Notes: generated by a model not told the origin, from the letters alone. Counted from the first letter of the stretch, positions 8,035 through 20,296 are shown. The stretch is DNA of 64,000 nucleotides from Rheinheimera aquimaris (GCF_020531985.1 NZ_JAJAVQ010000003.1:620001-684000); one strand, 5' to 3'. Numbers and translations are program-made.

Positions 8035-9237
8035 ATGCGGGACTTTTACGTTGCAAGACAACCCATTTTCAATGCTGATAACACTTTGTTTGCCTATGAA
8101 CTGCTGTTTCGTGATAGCCAGGAGAATATCTTTCCGGAGGTATGCCCTAATGAAGCGACAAGCCGGTTAATTGATGGCAGTTTCATCGGCGGTTTAGTGG
8201 ATGACCTGACAGCCGGCAAAAAGTGCTTTATCAATTTTACTTTCGACAGTCTGGTCAAAAAACACCCAAGCTTACTACCAACAGAGACTCTGGTGATTGA
8301 AGTACTGGAAACACTTCGCCCCGGCAAGAAACTTCTGGCTGAGTGCATTGAGCTGCATAAGCAAGGTTATCAGATTGCACTGGACGACTATATCCCACAC
8401 CCGGACTGGATAAATTTTTTTCCGTACATCGCCATTATTAAGGTAGATATTCAGCAAATCAGTGACGTACATATCGCCGAGCTGATAAAAGCCATACAGC
8501 CTTATCCAAAGATTAAACTGCTTGCTGAGCGGGTTGAAACCCATGAACAGTTTCAACACTATAAAGCACTGGGTTTTAGTTATTTTCAGGGCTACTTTTT
8601 TGCCAGACCTGAAGTTCTGAAAAGCCGAACGCTGTCGGCTCCTCAGTTGGTTGTGTTGCAATTAATGCAAGTGCTGATGGTCCCCGAGCCAGACTTTGAT
8701 AAAGTCACCAAAATTCTTGAGCAAGAAGTTCAGTTGGCATTCCGGCTACTGCAGTATGCAAATTCTGCAAAGTTTAAACGGGGAAAACCAATCGACTCAA
8801 TAAAGAGGGCAGTTGTTTTACTAGGAAAAAAAGAACTCTATAAGTGTATGTCGCTGCTATTTGTCACACAGATGAACGACAGTAAACCACTGGAACTGGC
8901 TAAGCTATCGCTGGTACGCGGCAGATTCTGTGAGTTGCTGTGTATGAATGCTTACCCGAAACTGAGCGATGCTGCATTTCTGACAGGCATACTGTCACTA
9001 TTAGATGCCATTTTCGATATGCCCATGGCAAAGATCACCGCCAAGCTGCCGCTATCTGATGAAATACTACAAGCCCTGAACGACAATTGCGGGCTATTGG
9101 CTAATTTTCTTACGATGGTTAATAACTATGAAAAAGGCAACTGGCAGGACTGTATTCCACTAACAACGACTCAGGAAATTTCGATCGCCCAGTGCTATAA
9201 CTCGGCGGTGCAGTGGGCAGAAGAGCAGCTGCCTTAA
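8035..9237 (+). CDS. EAL-HDOD (YuxH-type) signalling protein
   Basis: A 400-residue cytoplasmic protein with an N-terminal EAL domain (about 1-195) and a C-terminal HDOD domain (about 200-390). The signature Glu is in AYELLFR rather than EALxR. Other EAL ligands appear retained (INFTF, IEVLE, ALDDY, IKVDI, LLAERVET), but the usual DFGTGxS loop is replaced by DDYIPHPDW, so cyclic-di-GMP hydrolysis may be weak or absent. Vibrio CdgJ, which affects motility, has the same plan. A GAGG site precedes the ATG. It is convergent with speD, 22 bases apart. Confidence 0.9.
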   Translation: MRDFYVARQPIFNADNTLFAYELLFRDSQENIFPEVCPNEATSRLIDGSFIGGLVDDLTAGKKCFINFTFDSLVKKHPSLLPTETLVIEVLETLRPGKKLLAECIELHKQGYQIALDDYIPHPDWINFFPYIAIIKVDIQQISDVHIAELIKAIQPYPKIKLLAERVETHEQFQHYKALGFSYFQGYFFARPEVLKSRTLSAPQLVVLQLMQVLMVPEPDFDKVTKILEQEVQLAFRLLQYANSAKFKRGKPIDSIKRAVVLLGKKELYKCMSLLFVTQMNDSKPLELAKLSLVRGRFCELLCMNAYPKLSDAAFLTGILSLLDAIFDMPMAKITAKLPLSDEILQALNDNCGLLANFLTMVNNYEKGNWQDCIPLTTTQEISIAQCYNSAVQWAEEQLP

Positions 9238-9259
9238 AACAGCTGCCCATAAACACAAT

Positions 9260-10066
9260 TTACTTCATATCAGGCAGATTGCGACCGTAAAAAATCTCAC
9301 GCATTTCGCGGAACACTTTTTTACTGATCGTTTTCTGCTCTTCAGCCGTCATCGAATCCGTGCCCATACCGAAAAGATAGTTATTCAGGTCAGCTTCTTT
9401 AAGCATCATCTTGGTATGGAACAGGTTTTCCTGATAAACGTTAACGTCGATCATCTGGAAAGCGCGCTTGGTATCGTCATCCATAAAGTTCTGTATCGAC
9501 GTAATAGGATGATCGATATAGTGCTTGGTACCACTGATATCGCGGGTGAACCCTCTTACCCGATAATCAATAGTAACAATGTCAGACTCAAAACTGTGGA
9601 TCAAAAAGTTCAGCGCTTTCAGCGGCGATATAATACCGCAGGTTGATACCTCAATATCGGCCCGGAAAGTACAGATGCCATCATGTGGGTGCACTTCGGG
9701 ATAGGTATGTACACAGATATGACTTTTATCCAGATGCGCGACTACAGCGTCCGGACGGGGGCCAGGATTCTCAGAGTTATCCGGATCAACCAATACCGGC
9801 TCTTCACTAACCAGTATTGTTACGCTCGCACCCTGTGGATCATAATCTTGCCGTGCCACATTCAAAATATTAGCGCCGATAATATCGGTCACCTCAGTCA
9901 GAATGTCTGTCAGGCGATCAGCGTTATATTGTTCATCAATGTACTCAATGTACTCTTGCCGGTGCTGCTCAGTTTTAGCATAGCAAATGTCATAAAGACT
10001 GAAACTCAGGCTTTTCGTCAGGTTATTGAACCCGTGTAGTTTCAATTTTTCAAAAGGTTTAACCAC
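9260..10066 (-). CDS. speD: S-adenosylmethionine decarboxylase proenzyme
   Basis: A 268-residue pyruvoyl enzyme of the E. coli type that makes decarboxylated SAM for spermidine synthesis. The self-cleavage site is in [14 protein letters not shown]; Ser115 becomes the pyruvoyl group. The flanking strings [42 protein letters not shown] and [13 protein letters not shown] closely follow E. coli SpeD. The start is a GTG with GGAG about 11 bases upstream; no in-frame ATG lies before the conserved KLKLHGF. The usual partner speE is not next to it here. It follows the OsmC-like gene on the same strand. Confidence 0.96.
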   Translation of the reverse strand: MVKPFEKLKLHGFNNLTKSLSFSLYDICYAKTEQHRQEYIEYIDEQYNADRLTDILTEVTDIIGANILNVARQDYDPQGASVTILVSEEPVLVDPDNSENPGPRPDAVVAHLDKSHICVHTYPEVHPHDGICTFRADIEVSTCGIISPLKALNFLIHSFESDIVTIDYRVRGFTRDISGTKHYIDHPITSIQNFMDDDTKRAFQMIDVNVYQENLFHTKMMLKEADLNNYLFGMGTDSMTAEEQKTISKKVFREMREIFYGRNLPDMK

Positions 10067-10117
10067 TTAACATTGTCTCCGCAAAAAACCGCTTGCCGGT
10101 TGTAAACTAAATAACAA

Positions 10118-10552
10118 CTATTGCTGTGCTGATGGCTTCAGCGCAGATTCCTTCACACTAAAGGAATGCGTCACCGCAACACTGCCAGATAACATAATAG
10201 ATACAGAACAGTACTTCTCCGCTGACAGCTGCACTGCACGTTCAACCTGCTTCTCACTTAAACTAAAGCCAGTTACCTCAAAATGCAGGTGCAACTTGGT
10301 AAACACTTTGGGTATGGTCTCAGCACGTTCCGCACTCAATTGCACTTCGCAATCAACTACCTGCTGCCGGGCTTTTTGTAAAATACTAACCACATCCACT
10401 GAGGAACAAGCACCGGCCGCCATTAACACCATTTCCATTGGGCTGGGCGCAACACTGTTATCTTTATTACCGTCAAAAACGACGGCGTGCCCGCTACCGG
10501 AATGACCGATAAAGGTATTATTGTCGTGCCACTTGACTTTCGCTTCCATCAT
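10118..10552 (-). CDS. OsmC family protein (YhfA type)
   Basis: A 144-residue protein close to E. coli YhfA. It has VKWHDNNTFIGHSGSGHAVVFDG, APSPMEMVLMAAGACSSVDVVSILQKARQ and AEKYCSVSIMLSGS. The two conserved cysteines of the OsmC/Ohr fold are in GACSSVD and EKYCSV. OsmC-type proteins reduce organic peroxides through such a pair, but the YhfA branch has no firmly established substrate. In many gammaproteobacteria yhfA is a neighbour of crp; crp is not in this window. Two adjacent ATGs (10552 and 10549) are possible starts. Confidence 0.88.
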   Translation of the reverse strand: MMEAKVKWHDNNTFIGHSGSGHAVVFDGNKDNSVAPSPMEMVLMAAGACSSVDVVSILQKARQQVVDCEVQLSAERAETIPKVFTKLHLHFEVTGFSLSEKQVERAVQLSAEKYCSVSIMLSGSVAVTHSFSVKESALKPSAQQ

Positions 10553-10632
10553 AGCCCCCGGCCAGAAAAATAAGGCCGATATTCTACGTAAAAGCGACGC
10601 AGGTATCTAGCAAATTTGCTGATGTGTTGTGA

Positions 10633-10980
10633 TTAATCGAGTAAATCGGCGATGGCGTTATCAAACAGGTTTTTGATTAATAGCGAAATTTCGTTGATGA
10701 GTTCGGCTTGTTGGGCTGTAGCTTTTTTTTCCAGCACGCCCGACAATACCTCCTGAAAGTCATACATGATGCCATCAACTTCGCGAATAATCATACTGCG
10801 GTGATTCATTTCCAGCTCGGTGTGCTGCGTACAAAGATTAATGATCTGTTCGGCGATAGACTCTTCCAGTATCACGCCTATCGTCTTATCCGTTTCCCCA
10901 CTGCCGCTTTGCTCAAACAACGATAAATGCTCTGTCAGAAACTGGATCAAATGCTCATATCCGGGTTTGTCTGTGACCAT
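10633..10980 (-). CDS. DUF3802 family protein
   Basis: A 115-residue acidic, helical cytoplasmic protein. The pattern (GYEHLIQFLTEHLSLFEQ, IREVDGIMYDFQEVLS, LIKNLFDNAI) matches DUF3802 as known from Shewanella and other Alteromonadales. Function is unknown. It lies between the ast genes and the OsmC-like gene, all on the minus strand. A terminator separates it from astD, so it probably has its own promoter in the roughly 70 bases upstream. Confidence 0.75.
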   Translation of the reverse strand: MVTDKPGYEHLIQFLTEHLSLFEQSGSGETDKTIGVILEESIAEQIINLCTQHTELEMNHRSMIIREVDGIMYDFQEVLSGVLEKKATAQQAELINEISLLIKNLFDNAIADLLD

Positions 10981-11044
10981 AAGTTGTTTTACACCTGGCT
11001 GCTGGTGGGAACACCAATAAGTTTTAGTTATTTAAGCAAAAAGC

Positions 11045-11078
11045 AGCTCAGAAAACAAATCGGGGCGAACGCCCCGAT
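11045..11078 (-). terminator. Terminator of the argD-astA-astD operon
   Basis: A hairpin with arms ATCGGGGC and GCCCCGAT and a GTTC loop (11059-11078), followed on the minus strand by TTGTTTTC, 21 bases beyond the astD stop. The GC core of the stem is repeated in the hairpin between argD and astA. Confidence 0.75.
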
Positions 11079-11098
11079 AAGATTTATTTTGTGTCTGC

Positions 11099-12580
<1,482 letters not shown>

Positions 12581-12599
12581 TTAAACCCTGGCTGGCCGC

Positions 12600-13616
12600 T
12601 CAAATACGGCTCACCCTCACCCAGTCACCCGCATTAACATCCAGCGCAGCAGCAACTGCAGCAGGTAAAGTGACATGCTCGCTATGTTCGTTAACATCCA
12701 GCTCCAGCCAGGTTGCCCGGAAACCTTCAAGTTGCGTGTTACTAATCATATAAGGCTGGCCTTGCTTCACTTCACCGATAAGCACTTGTAAACGCTTGCT
12801 GTTCCGCACTGAGCGAATATGCTCTACCCGCGCTTCAACCGTCGGGCCGGCATCAAAAATGTCAACATACCCCCGGCTGGAAAAGCCTTCAGCCTGCAAC
12901 AGCGCCAACGCCGGCTTTGTTTTTTCGTGTACCTGGCCAATAACGGCCTGTGCCTGTTTGCTCAGCAAACTAACATAAATAGGGTACTTCGGCATCAGCT
13001 CCGCGATGAATACCTTCTGGCCTATGCCAGTCAGATAATCTGCTGTAGGGAAATCAACGCTGAAGAAGTGTTCCTGCAACCACTGCCAGAACGGCGAACT
13101 GCCATCGGTATTTGATACACCGCGCATTTCGGCAATGATCCGCTCAGAGAAACGGTAAGAAAACTCTGCCAAAAACAAAAAACGCATTTTTGACAGCAAG
13201 CGGCCATTGTTTTTTTCCCGCCGCTTTTCTCTGAGGAACAAGGTACATAATTCACTAACACCCGTGTAATCATTACACAGCGTCAGTATGTCTACTGTTT
13301 TATATACCCCGAGTGAACGTGAGCTGTGAACGACCTTGCCCAAATGATAATGATAAAACGCATCATCCAAGCCTACCGCAGCTTCCAGGGCACTGGTACC
13401 ACAAATTTCGCCGGTTTCGGTGTCCTCCAGTACAAATAAGTACCCCTCATCACCGGGACCGCTGACGTTCTTACTGAATGACTGCTCCGAGCGGCTGATT
13501 TTGCGCATCAGCAGCTCGTCGTTGACCGGCAGTGAAGTAAAACCGTGGCCTGACTCCACTGCAATATCATACAGCGCAGGGTAATCATCCGCACGGATTG
13601 GGCGAATCACCATCAT
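12600..13616 (-). CDS. astA: Arginine N-succinyltransferase
   Basis: A 338-residue enzyme that transfers succinyl from succinyl-CoA to the alpha-amino group of arginine, the committed step of the AST pathway. It begins MMVIRPIRADDYPAL, as in E. coli AstA (MMVIRP), with GHGFTSLP near residue 28. Further family strings are YHYHLGKVVHSSRSLGVY, LCNDYTGVSELCTLFL, FLAEFSYRFSERIIAEMRG and FDAGPTVEARVEHIRS. A GGAG site precedes the tandem ATGs. It lies 93 bases downstream of the aminotransferase gene, with a GC hairpin in between. Confidence 0.95.
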   Translation of the reverse strand: MMVIRPIRADDYPALYDIAVESGHGFTSLPVNDELLMRKISRSEQSFSKNVSGPGDEGYLFVLEDTETGEICGTSALEAAVGLDDAFYHYHLGKVVHSSRSLGVYKTVDILTLCNDYTGVSELCTLFLREKRREKNNGRLLSKMRFLFLAEFSYRFSERIIAEMRGVSNTDGSSPFWQWLQEHFFSVDFPTADYLTGIGQKVFIAELMPKYPIYVSLLSKQAQAVIGQVHEKTKPALALLQAEGFSSRGYVDIFDAGPTVEARVEHIRSVRNSKRLQVLIGEVKQGQPYMISNTQLEGFRATWLELDVNEHSEHVTLPAAVAAALDVNAGDWVRVSRI

Positions 13617-13648
13617 CGTCGCTTACTCCATTTTTGCTTTATAGTTTT

Positions 13649-13664
13649 CGGGGCTTTCGCCCCG
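13649..13664 (-). repeat. GC hairpin inside the ast operon
   Basis: Inverted repeat CGGGGC-GAAA-GCCCCG on the minus strand, between the argD stop and the astA start. It has a stable GAAA tetraloop and no following T-run, so it may act in mRNA processing or stability rather than termination. The stem core is the same as in the ast terminator at 11059-11078. Confidence 0.5.
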
Positions 13665-13709
13665 TAGCTTCATTTTATGCAGTCTTAACGCTGCTTAATT
13701 TCTGTTAAA

Positions 13710-15232
<1,523 letters not shown>

Positions 15233-16363
15233 TTAAATTTCAACGCCCAGCCGTTTAAGATTAGTCTGTCTGAGTATCTGAATACTGTCGGAACTAAGCT
15301 GCACACTCGCAAACCAGGCTTTAGCTTCATCCTCACTGACTTGCTGGCGCTGTTTTAACTCACGGCATTGCACGTAAACCTGAGCCTGTTGCACCAAGCG
15401 CGCCAGCGGACTACTACCGGCAAAACCAGCCCCTTCTGCAAGCTGGTCCAGGGTCTGGCAAAGCGGCAACGTGTCGAGCTGCCAACGCGAAGTGATGTCA
15501 GCGCTCAGTACCGCAGCAAACTCATTGAAGCTTTCAGACAAAAAGCTGCCATCCGGTTCGAGACTGTCAAGGGCATCGGTCAGCTGCACATCCCGACTTT
15601 CACGGGCTTGCAATAACTGCTGCTGCCTGACCTGCTGGTAGGTGCGTAGGTAATTACGCGTAACAACCGCATGCCCCAGCGTGTGAAATAACCCAACGCA
15701 AAACGCGTTGTAAGGATGCTCCGGGCTGTCTTCTGCCAGCCGCTTAGCAGCAATCGCTACCGCCAGTGAATAGTCCCATAACCGGCTTTTCAGGCCAGTA
15801 AAAGGGTCAGTAGAGTGCGGCATCATCCGTTTCATGGCATACACCGGTAGAATAAGCTGCAAACTTTCAACACCTAGAAACCGCAACGCCGTTTTAATAT
15901 CCTTCACCATTGCGCCTGACGATGTGCGGTTACGGTACTGAGGCTGATTAACCAAGCGCAGCAAATCTTCAACTAACCATGGCACCCGGCTAACCAAAGG
16001 GTCCAGTTTATTTACTGTAACAGTTCTACCGCTTAGTACATCCAACACCCGATAATATGCGTCTGTGGGGTCAAACAACGATGCCATCACATGTTCAATA
16101 TTATGTAAACGGCGCACCAGCTCGTCTGATACTTCATCGTGTAAATGCGCTTGCGCAAATTCAGTAAACTGTGCTTTTGCCTGAGCACCCGCCATTCGCT
16201 GCTTTTGCGCCTGAGCTTCAATGTCCAATAAGGTGCGCTCAGATTGCGGCTGGCCGGCCCGGATCTGATACCCCAGCCGTTTTTTATCAGGGTTCACGCC
16301 AATTAACTGATCAAAAAAGCGTTGCACAAGGCTATCAGTGACTGGCATCGAAGAAGTTATCAC
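15233..16363 (-). CDS. HDOD domain protein
   Basis: A 376-residue cytoplasmic protein. After an N-terminal Gln/Ala-rich helical region (about 1-90) comes an HDOD domain (about 110-310). Characteristic strings are VPWLVEDLLRLVNQPQY, MVKDIKTALRFLGVESLQLIL, LKSRLWDYSLAVAIAAKRLAE and FCVGLFHTLGHAV. The HD catalytic pair of true phosphohydrolases is absent, as expected for HDOD proteins, which are thought to act as non-catalytic signalling scaffolds. The pathway is unknown. It lies between pabA and the ast operon with its own gap on each side. Confidence 0.85.
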   Translation of the reverse strand: MITSSMPVTDSLVQRFFDQLIGVNPDKKRLGYQIRAGQPQSERTLLDIEAQAQKQRMAGAQAKAQFTEFAQAHLHDEVSDELVRRLHNIEHVMASLFDPTDAYYRVLDVLSGRTVTVNKLDPLVSRVPWLVEDLLRLVNQPQYRNRTSSGAMVKDIKTALRFLGVESLQLILPVYAMKRMMPHSTDPFTGLKSRLWDYSLAVAIAAKRLAEDSPEHPYNAFCVGLFHTLGHAVVTRNYLRTYQQVRQQQLLQARESRDVQLTDALDSLEPDGSFLSESFNEFAAVLSADITSRWQLDTLPLCQTLDQLAEGAGFAGSSPLARLVQQAQVYVQCRELKQRQQVSEDEAKAWFASVQLSSDSIQILRQTNLKRLGVEI

Positions 16364-16445
16364 GTTCAGTTGGTTCCATTAGTTTATTGCCATATACAGC
16401 GTCATACTGCGGTGCCTTGTACACGCAGTCAACAACAGCGTGATG

Positions 16446-17027
16446 TCAGTTGGCACAGTGCAGGAAATTTGCCAGCAATTGCTTACCCTGTTGGCTGAGA
16501 ATAGCTTCCGGGTGAAATTGCACACCATGCAACGCCATAGCCCGGTGCTGCAGCCCCATCACTTCGTCAGGGTTATCGTCCACAACCGTCCAGGCCGTTA
16601 GCTCTAGCTCCGCAGGTATAGAGTGTCGCTCGGCAACCAAAGAGTGATAACGAGTTACATCCAGCGGGTTGGCAAGCCCCTGAAACACCGAAGTATTATT
16701 GTGCTGTATCAGGCTATTCTTACCGTGCATAACCTGTCTGGCAGGCACAACTTTTGCGCCAAACACTTGTGCAATAGCCTGATGCCCCAGACAAACACCT
16801 AAAATAGGTAATTTACCGGCAAACTGTTCAATCGCATCTAGAGATATACCGGCGTCATCCGGCGTTTTGGGGCCCGGAGAAATAACCAGATATTGCGGTG
16901 CCAACGCTTTGATCTGCGTAATGCTGATATCGTCATTGCGCCGCACCATAACCTGCTGACCTAATGCAGCAAAGTACTGCATCAGGTTATAGGTAAAAGA
17001 ATCATAATTATCAATCAATAACAACAT
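16446..17027 (-). CDS. pabA: Aminodeoxychorismate/anthranilate synthase, glutamine amidotransferase subunit
   Basis: A 193-residue class I glutamine amidotransferase supplying ammonia for p-aminobenzoate (folate) or anthranilate (tryptophan) synthesis. The triad is visible: Cys79 in GVCLGHQ, then His172 and Glu174 in FHPEAIL. It opens with [13 protein letters not shown], and [13 protein letters not shown] forms the oxyanion region. It sits 9 bases downstream of trpS, and no trpE or pabB is nearby. Amphibolic PabA/TrpG proteins exist, so the symbol pabA is a choice based on its isolation from trp genes. Confidence 0.88.
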   Translation of the reverse strand: MLLLIDNYDSFTYNLMQYFAALGQQVMVRRNDDISITQIKALAPQYLVISPGPKTPDDAGISLDAIEQFAGKLPILGVCLGHQAIAQVFGAKVVPARQVMHGKNSLIQHNNTSVFQGLANPLDVTRYHSLVAERHSIPAELELTAWTVVDDNPDEVMGLQHRAMALHGVQFHPEAILSQQGKQLLANFLHCAN

Positions 17028-17036
17028 GATATCTGA

Positions 17037-18053
17037 TCAAGGCAGAACAAAACCCACGGCTTCATTAACACGTGCTAAAGTGACTGCCGCCCGGCTACGG
17101 GCTTTATCGGCTCCAGCGCGCATAACATTGGTTAAGGTCGTCTGATCGGCACGCAATTCTGCGAAGGTTTTTTGCACCGGCTCCAGTAAAGCAATTACTG
17201 CATCGGCGACATCACCTTTTAAATGGCCGTACATCTTTCCTTCGTACTCCGCTTCCAATGCCGCAATAGTTTTACCGGTCACACCGCTTAAAATGCTAAG
17301 CAGATTGGCTACACCCGGTTTAGCGTCCAGGTCAAAACGCACTCTTGGTGGATCTTCAGAATCTGTCATCGCCTTTTTAAACTTTTTACTGATCATCTTC
17401 GGATCTTCCAACAAGCCGACGAAGTTCCACGGGTTTTCGTCCGACTTTGACATTTTCTTGGTCGGATCCTGCAGGCTCATCACTCGCGCGGCTACTGGCG
17501 GAATAAACGGCTCAGGCACGGTGAAAATATCACCATGTAAAGCGTTAAACCGCATAGCAACGTCCCTCGCCAGCTCCAAATGCTGTTTCTGATCATGCCC
17601 CACAGGGATCTGATTAGCCTGATACAGTAAAATATCTGCCGCCATTAACACCGGATAAGTGAACAAACCCGCATTAACATTATGCGTATGACGCTCGGAC
17701 TTATCTTTAAATTGGGTCATCCGGCTGAGTTCACCAAACTGGGTGTAGCAGTTAAGCACCCAGGCCAATTGGCTGTGTTCCGGCACATGAGACTGCATAA
17801 ATACCGCCGAGCGGTTAGGATCGATACCACAAGCTAAATACAGTGCCAGACTGTCCAGCGACGCGTTGCGTAGTGCTGCAGGTTCTTGCCGGACAGTTAT
17901 AGCGTGCAGATCAACAATACAATATAAGCAATCATAGTCGTCCTGCATTTTGTCCCACTGCCGCAAAGCGCCCAGATAATTTCCTATCGTCAGTTGGCCA
18001 GACGGCTGTGCGCCACTTAGTACAATTGGCTTATTGCTCATAGTTGTATCCAT
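17037..18053 (-). CDS. trpS: Tryptophanyl-tRNA synthetase
   Basis: A 338-residue class I aminoacyl-tRNA synthetase that charges tRNA-Trp. The HIGH-type motif is in [18 protein letters not shown] and the KMSKS loop in [15 protein letters not shown]. Other family strings are [48 protein letters not shown] and [17 protein letters not shown]. ATGs at 18053 and 18041 (the latter giving [10 protein letters not shown]) are both possible starts. It is followed closely by pabA. In many relatives gph lies between rpe and trpS; here it does not. Confidence 0.96.
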   Translation of the reverse strand: MDTTMSNKPIVLSGAQPSGQLTIGNYLGALRQWDKMQDDYDCLYCIVDLHAITVRQEPAALRNASLDSLALYLACGIDPNRSAVFMQSHVPEHSQLAWVLNCYTQFGELSRMTQFKDKSERHTHNVNAGLFTYPVLMAADILLYQANQIPVGHDQKQHLELARDVAMRFNALHGDIFTVPEPFIPPVAARVMSLQDPTKKMSKSDENPWNFVGLLEDPKMISKKFKKAMTDSEDPPRVRFDLDAKPGVANLLSILSGVTGKTIAALEAEYEGKMYGHLKGDVADAVIALLEPVQKTFAELRADQTTLTNVMRAGADKARSRAAVTLARVNEAVGFVLP

Positions 18054-18145
18054 TTAAGACTGTATTTATAACGTTAACCGGCAACTACCGGAAAGAAGTG
18101 CTGCATTATAACCGTATCAACTTTTTGCAACAGTAAAAAAGCGGC

Positions 18146-18820
18146 TCAGCGCGCTACTTTTGCCAGTTGTTGCCGCATCGTTTCGATTGCGTCTTTATAA
18201 TCTTCTGCATTGAATATGGCCGAACCTGCAACGAACATATCGGCGCCTGCTGTCGCAATATCTGCGATATTATCTGCAGTCACTCCACCATCGACTTCCA
18301 GCTTTATCGACAGACCGCTGTCGTCAATCAGTTTGCGGGCAGCTGCAATTTTATTAAGGGTCTGTGGAATAAATTTCTGACCACCGAACCCTGGGTTTAC
18401 TGACATCAACAGCACAACATCAATTTTATCTAACACATAATCCAGATAGCTTAGTGGCGTAGCCGGGTTAAACACCAGACCAGCCTGACAGCCCTGCTGC
18501 CTGATAAGCTGTAAAGTTCGATCAATGTGGCGGGAAGCTTCCGGATGGAAGGTGATAATACTGGCCCCTGCTGCAGCAAACTGAGGCACCAAAGCATCTA
18601 CCGGCTCCACCATCAAGTGCACATCTATTGGCGCTGATATGCCATAGTTTCGCAGTGCCTGACATACCATAGGTCCCATGGTCAGGTTAGGCACATAGTG
18701 GTTGTCCATAACATCGAAGTGCACTACATCGCCACCAGCCTGTATAACTGCGGCAACCTCTTCTCCCAGCCGGGCAAAATCAGCAGACAGAATCGAAGGG
18801 GCAATTAAATACGGTTGCAT
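18146..18820 (-). CDS. rpe: Ribulose-phosphate 3-epimerase
   Basis: A 224-residue TIM-barrel enzyme interconverting ribulose 5-phosphate and xylulose 5-phosphate in the pentose phosphate pathway. Metal and catalytic residues are in [58 protein letters not shown] and [12 protein letters not shown]. Length is normal. Gene order rpe-trpS on the minus strand, downstream of the dam cluster, follows the common gammaproteobacterial arrangement, except that gph is absent and a porin locus lies between dam and rpe. Confidence 0.96.
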   Translation of the reverse strand: MQPYLIAPSILSADFARLGEEVAAVIQAGGDVVHFDVMDNHYVPNLTMGPMVCQALRNYGISAPIDVHLMVEPVDALVPQFAAAGASIITFHPEASRHIDRTLQLIRQQGCQAGLVFNPATPLSYLDYVLDKIDVVLLMSVNPGFGGQKFIPQTLNKIAAARKLIDDSGLSIKLEVDGGVTADNIADIATAGADMFVAGSAIFNAEDYKDAIETMRQQLAKVAR

Positions 18821-18963
18821 AGCGTTTTTCCTAAAGTTAGCCAGCTGCAGACTGTACTGAATTTGCCATAAAAAAGCACGAAGACACTAACAACCCACCC
18901 TGCACAAAAAACGAGCAAAACCGCACCAACTCAGCCCAAGCTATTTACAACAAGTGTAGTCAA

Positions 18964-18983
18964 TAATCATAAGTAAATGATTA
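18964..18983. promoter_or_regulatory. Palindrome upstream of the TorF-like gene (possible operator)
   Basis: Perfect inverted repeat TAATCAT-aagtaa-ATGATTA, about 70-90 bases upstream of the porin ATG. A TATAGT that could be a -10 element lies just downstream at 18987-18992, so the palindrome would overlap the -35 region. The regulator is unknown. Confidence 0.35.
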
Positions 18984-19053
18984 ATCTATAGTATTTCAGC
19001 TGGCATATATCTTGGAACAAGATCGGCAGGGAACAGAGAAAAAGGCAAATAAA

Positions 19054-19734
19054 ATGAAAACATCAACAAAAATGAAAACGTTAGTAAGTAGTATGTTTTT
19101 ACTTGGACTGTCAGTCAGCAGTTTTACTGCTAGTGCCATTGAACTGGGCGGCGACATAACGATTACCTCAGATTATGCATTCCGCGGTATTTCTCAGACA
19201 GAAGAAGCACCTGCGCTGCAAGGCGGTTTGTCATTGACTGATGAGTCAGGCTTTTATCTGTCGGTATGGGGTTCTAACGTAGATTTTCTCGCAGAAGGTA
19301 CACTGGAGCTGGATGTTCTGCTGGGTTGGAGCGGTTCTATCAATGAAGATTGGTCAACCGATGTCGGTATTATGCGTTATGGCTACCCCAACACGGAAAT
19401 CGATGGCTCAAACTTCTGGGAAGTGTATGGTTCTTTATCATACAAAGACCTCACTTTCGGCCTGGCATACAGCGACGATTACTATGCCAACAGCGGAGAT
19501 TTTTTTTACATTTATGCAAACTACAGCTATGCATTGATGGATAATCTGAGCCTTGATCTGCATGTCGGTCAGAATGAATATGATGACAGCAGCGCCAGTT
19601 ATCTGGACTGGAGTGTAGGCGTCAGCACTGAAGTTCTGGGTGCCGGTTTAAGCCTTGCCTATGTAGACACCGATATCGACGGTTCTTATCTGGCAGATAG
19701 CCGCGTTATCTTTTCTATTTCAAAAAGTTTCTGA
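19054..19734 (+). CDS. TorF family putative porin
   Basis: A 226-residue exported beta-barrel protein. The signal peptide covers about residues 1-29 (ending SSFTASA). The mature N-terminus IELGGDITITSDYAFRGISQTEEAPALQGGL is the hallmark of TorF/TIGR02001 proteins, and the chain ends SISKSF with a terminal Phe. I chose the ATG at 19054 because AAAGG lies about 9 bases upstream; an in-frame start at 19012 would add 14 charged residues before the signal peptide. Family members are thought to be outer-membrane porins; the substrate is unknown. A terminator follows. Confidence 0.85.
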   Translation: MKTSTKMKTLVSSMFLLGLSVSSFTASAIELGGDITITSDYAFRGISQTEEAPALQGGLSLTDESGFYLSVWGSNVDFLAEGTLELDVLLGWSGSINEDWSTDVGIMRYGYPNTEIDGSNFWEVYGSLSYKDLTFGLAYSDDYYANSGDFFYIYANYSYALMDNLSLDLHVGQNEYDDSSASYLDWSVGVSTEVLGAGLSLAYVDTDIDGSYLADSRVIFSISKSF

Positions 19735-19779
19735 TCTAAAGAGCTTTTGTACCGGCCAGAACATTTTTATCTGTTTAAT

Positions 19780-19816
19780 AAACAATCAGCTTGTATCAAC
19801 AGGCTGATTGTTTTAC
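19780..19816 (+). terminator. Rho-independent terminator of the TorF-like gene
   Basis: An 11-bp stem (AAACAATCAGC / GCTGATTGTTT, 19780-19790 and 19803-19813) with a 12-base loop. Its 3' arm ends in TTTT, 46 bases beyond the stop codon. Confidence 0.85.
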
Positions 19817-19850
19817 TATTTGAGCGTTTTAAAAAACAAATGGATTTAAC

Positions 19851-20102
19851 ATGAAATTTACCAAGCTATTAAAAGCAGTATTTATTTCAGCTGGCATCAC
19901 CGCCAGTACCATTTGTTTTGTCATACCCTCTGCATTGCACGGCGGTCAGTGTCATGCAGAAGCGGCATCAATACAGGAATGTATAAGTTCTGGCCAGCAA
20001 AGTTGGTACAGTTGGTTCCAGGGCAAAAGCCGCTCTACCCAGTTCCATTTTATTGACCTGCTTGAATTACTAAGCAGACTCTCTCCAACACAAAAAAGCT
20101 AA
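19851..20102 (+). CDS. Small membrane or secreted protein, unknown function
   Basis: An 83-residue protein with an N-terminal hydrophobic stretch (about 8-28) that may be a signal peptide or membrane anchor. Two cysteines follow (GGQCHAE and IQECISSG), then a Trp- and Ser-rich middle. Its TAA stop overlaps the ATG of the DUF2970 gene (TAATG), which points to translational coupling. I recognise no family. Confidence 0.6.
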   Translation: MKFTKLLKAVFISAGITASTICFVIPSALHGGQCHAEAASIQECISSGQQSWYSWFQGKSRSTQFHFIDLLELLSRLSPTQKS

Positions 20103-20296
20103 TGGCTGAACATAAGCCTGGTCTGATACAAATCATTAAGGCAGTGTTAGGTGCTATGGTGGGTGTGCAGTCAGAGCAACAACGTCAGCGCGACTTTTCT
20201 GCCACTTCGCCATTACCATTTATAATAGCCGGTGTAATATTTACCCTGCTTTTTGTGGCGTTACTGCTAGCTGTTGTAACCTGGGCACTGGCATAG
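20102..20296 (+). CDS. DUF2970 family small membrane protein
   Basis: A 64-residue protein. The motif GVQSEQQRQRDFSATSPLPFIIAG, followed by a C-terminal membrane helix (VIFTLLFVALLLAVVTWAL), is typical of DUF2970, common in Shewanella, Pseudomonas and relatives and of unknown function. Its start codon overlaps the previous stop by one base. The last 56 bases overlap the convergent dam gene in antisense, so the end of each coding region constrains the other. Confidence 0.8.
   Translation: MAEHKPGLIQIIKAVLGAMVGVQSEQQRQRDFSATSPLPFIIAGVIFTLLFVALLLAVVTWALA

Noticed and set aside
9225..9246. Inverted repeat GCAGCTG / CAGCTGC at the end of the EAL-HDOD gene
   Set aside because: Not followed by a T-run on either strand and partly within coding sequence; too weak to call a terminator.
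18133..18150. Possible terminator after rpe
   Set aside because: A T-run is present on the minus strand but the stem pairs over only about four bases, so I could not support it.
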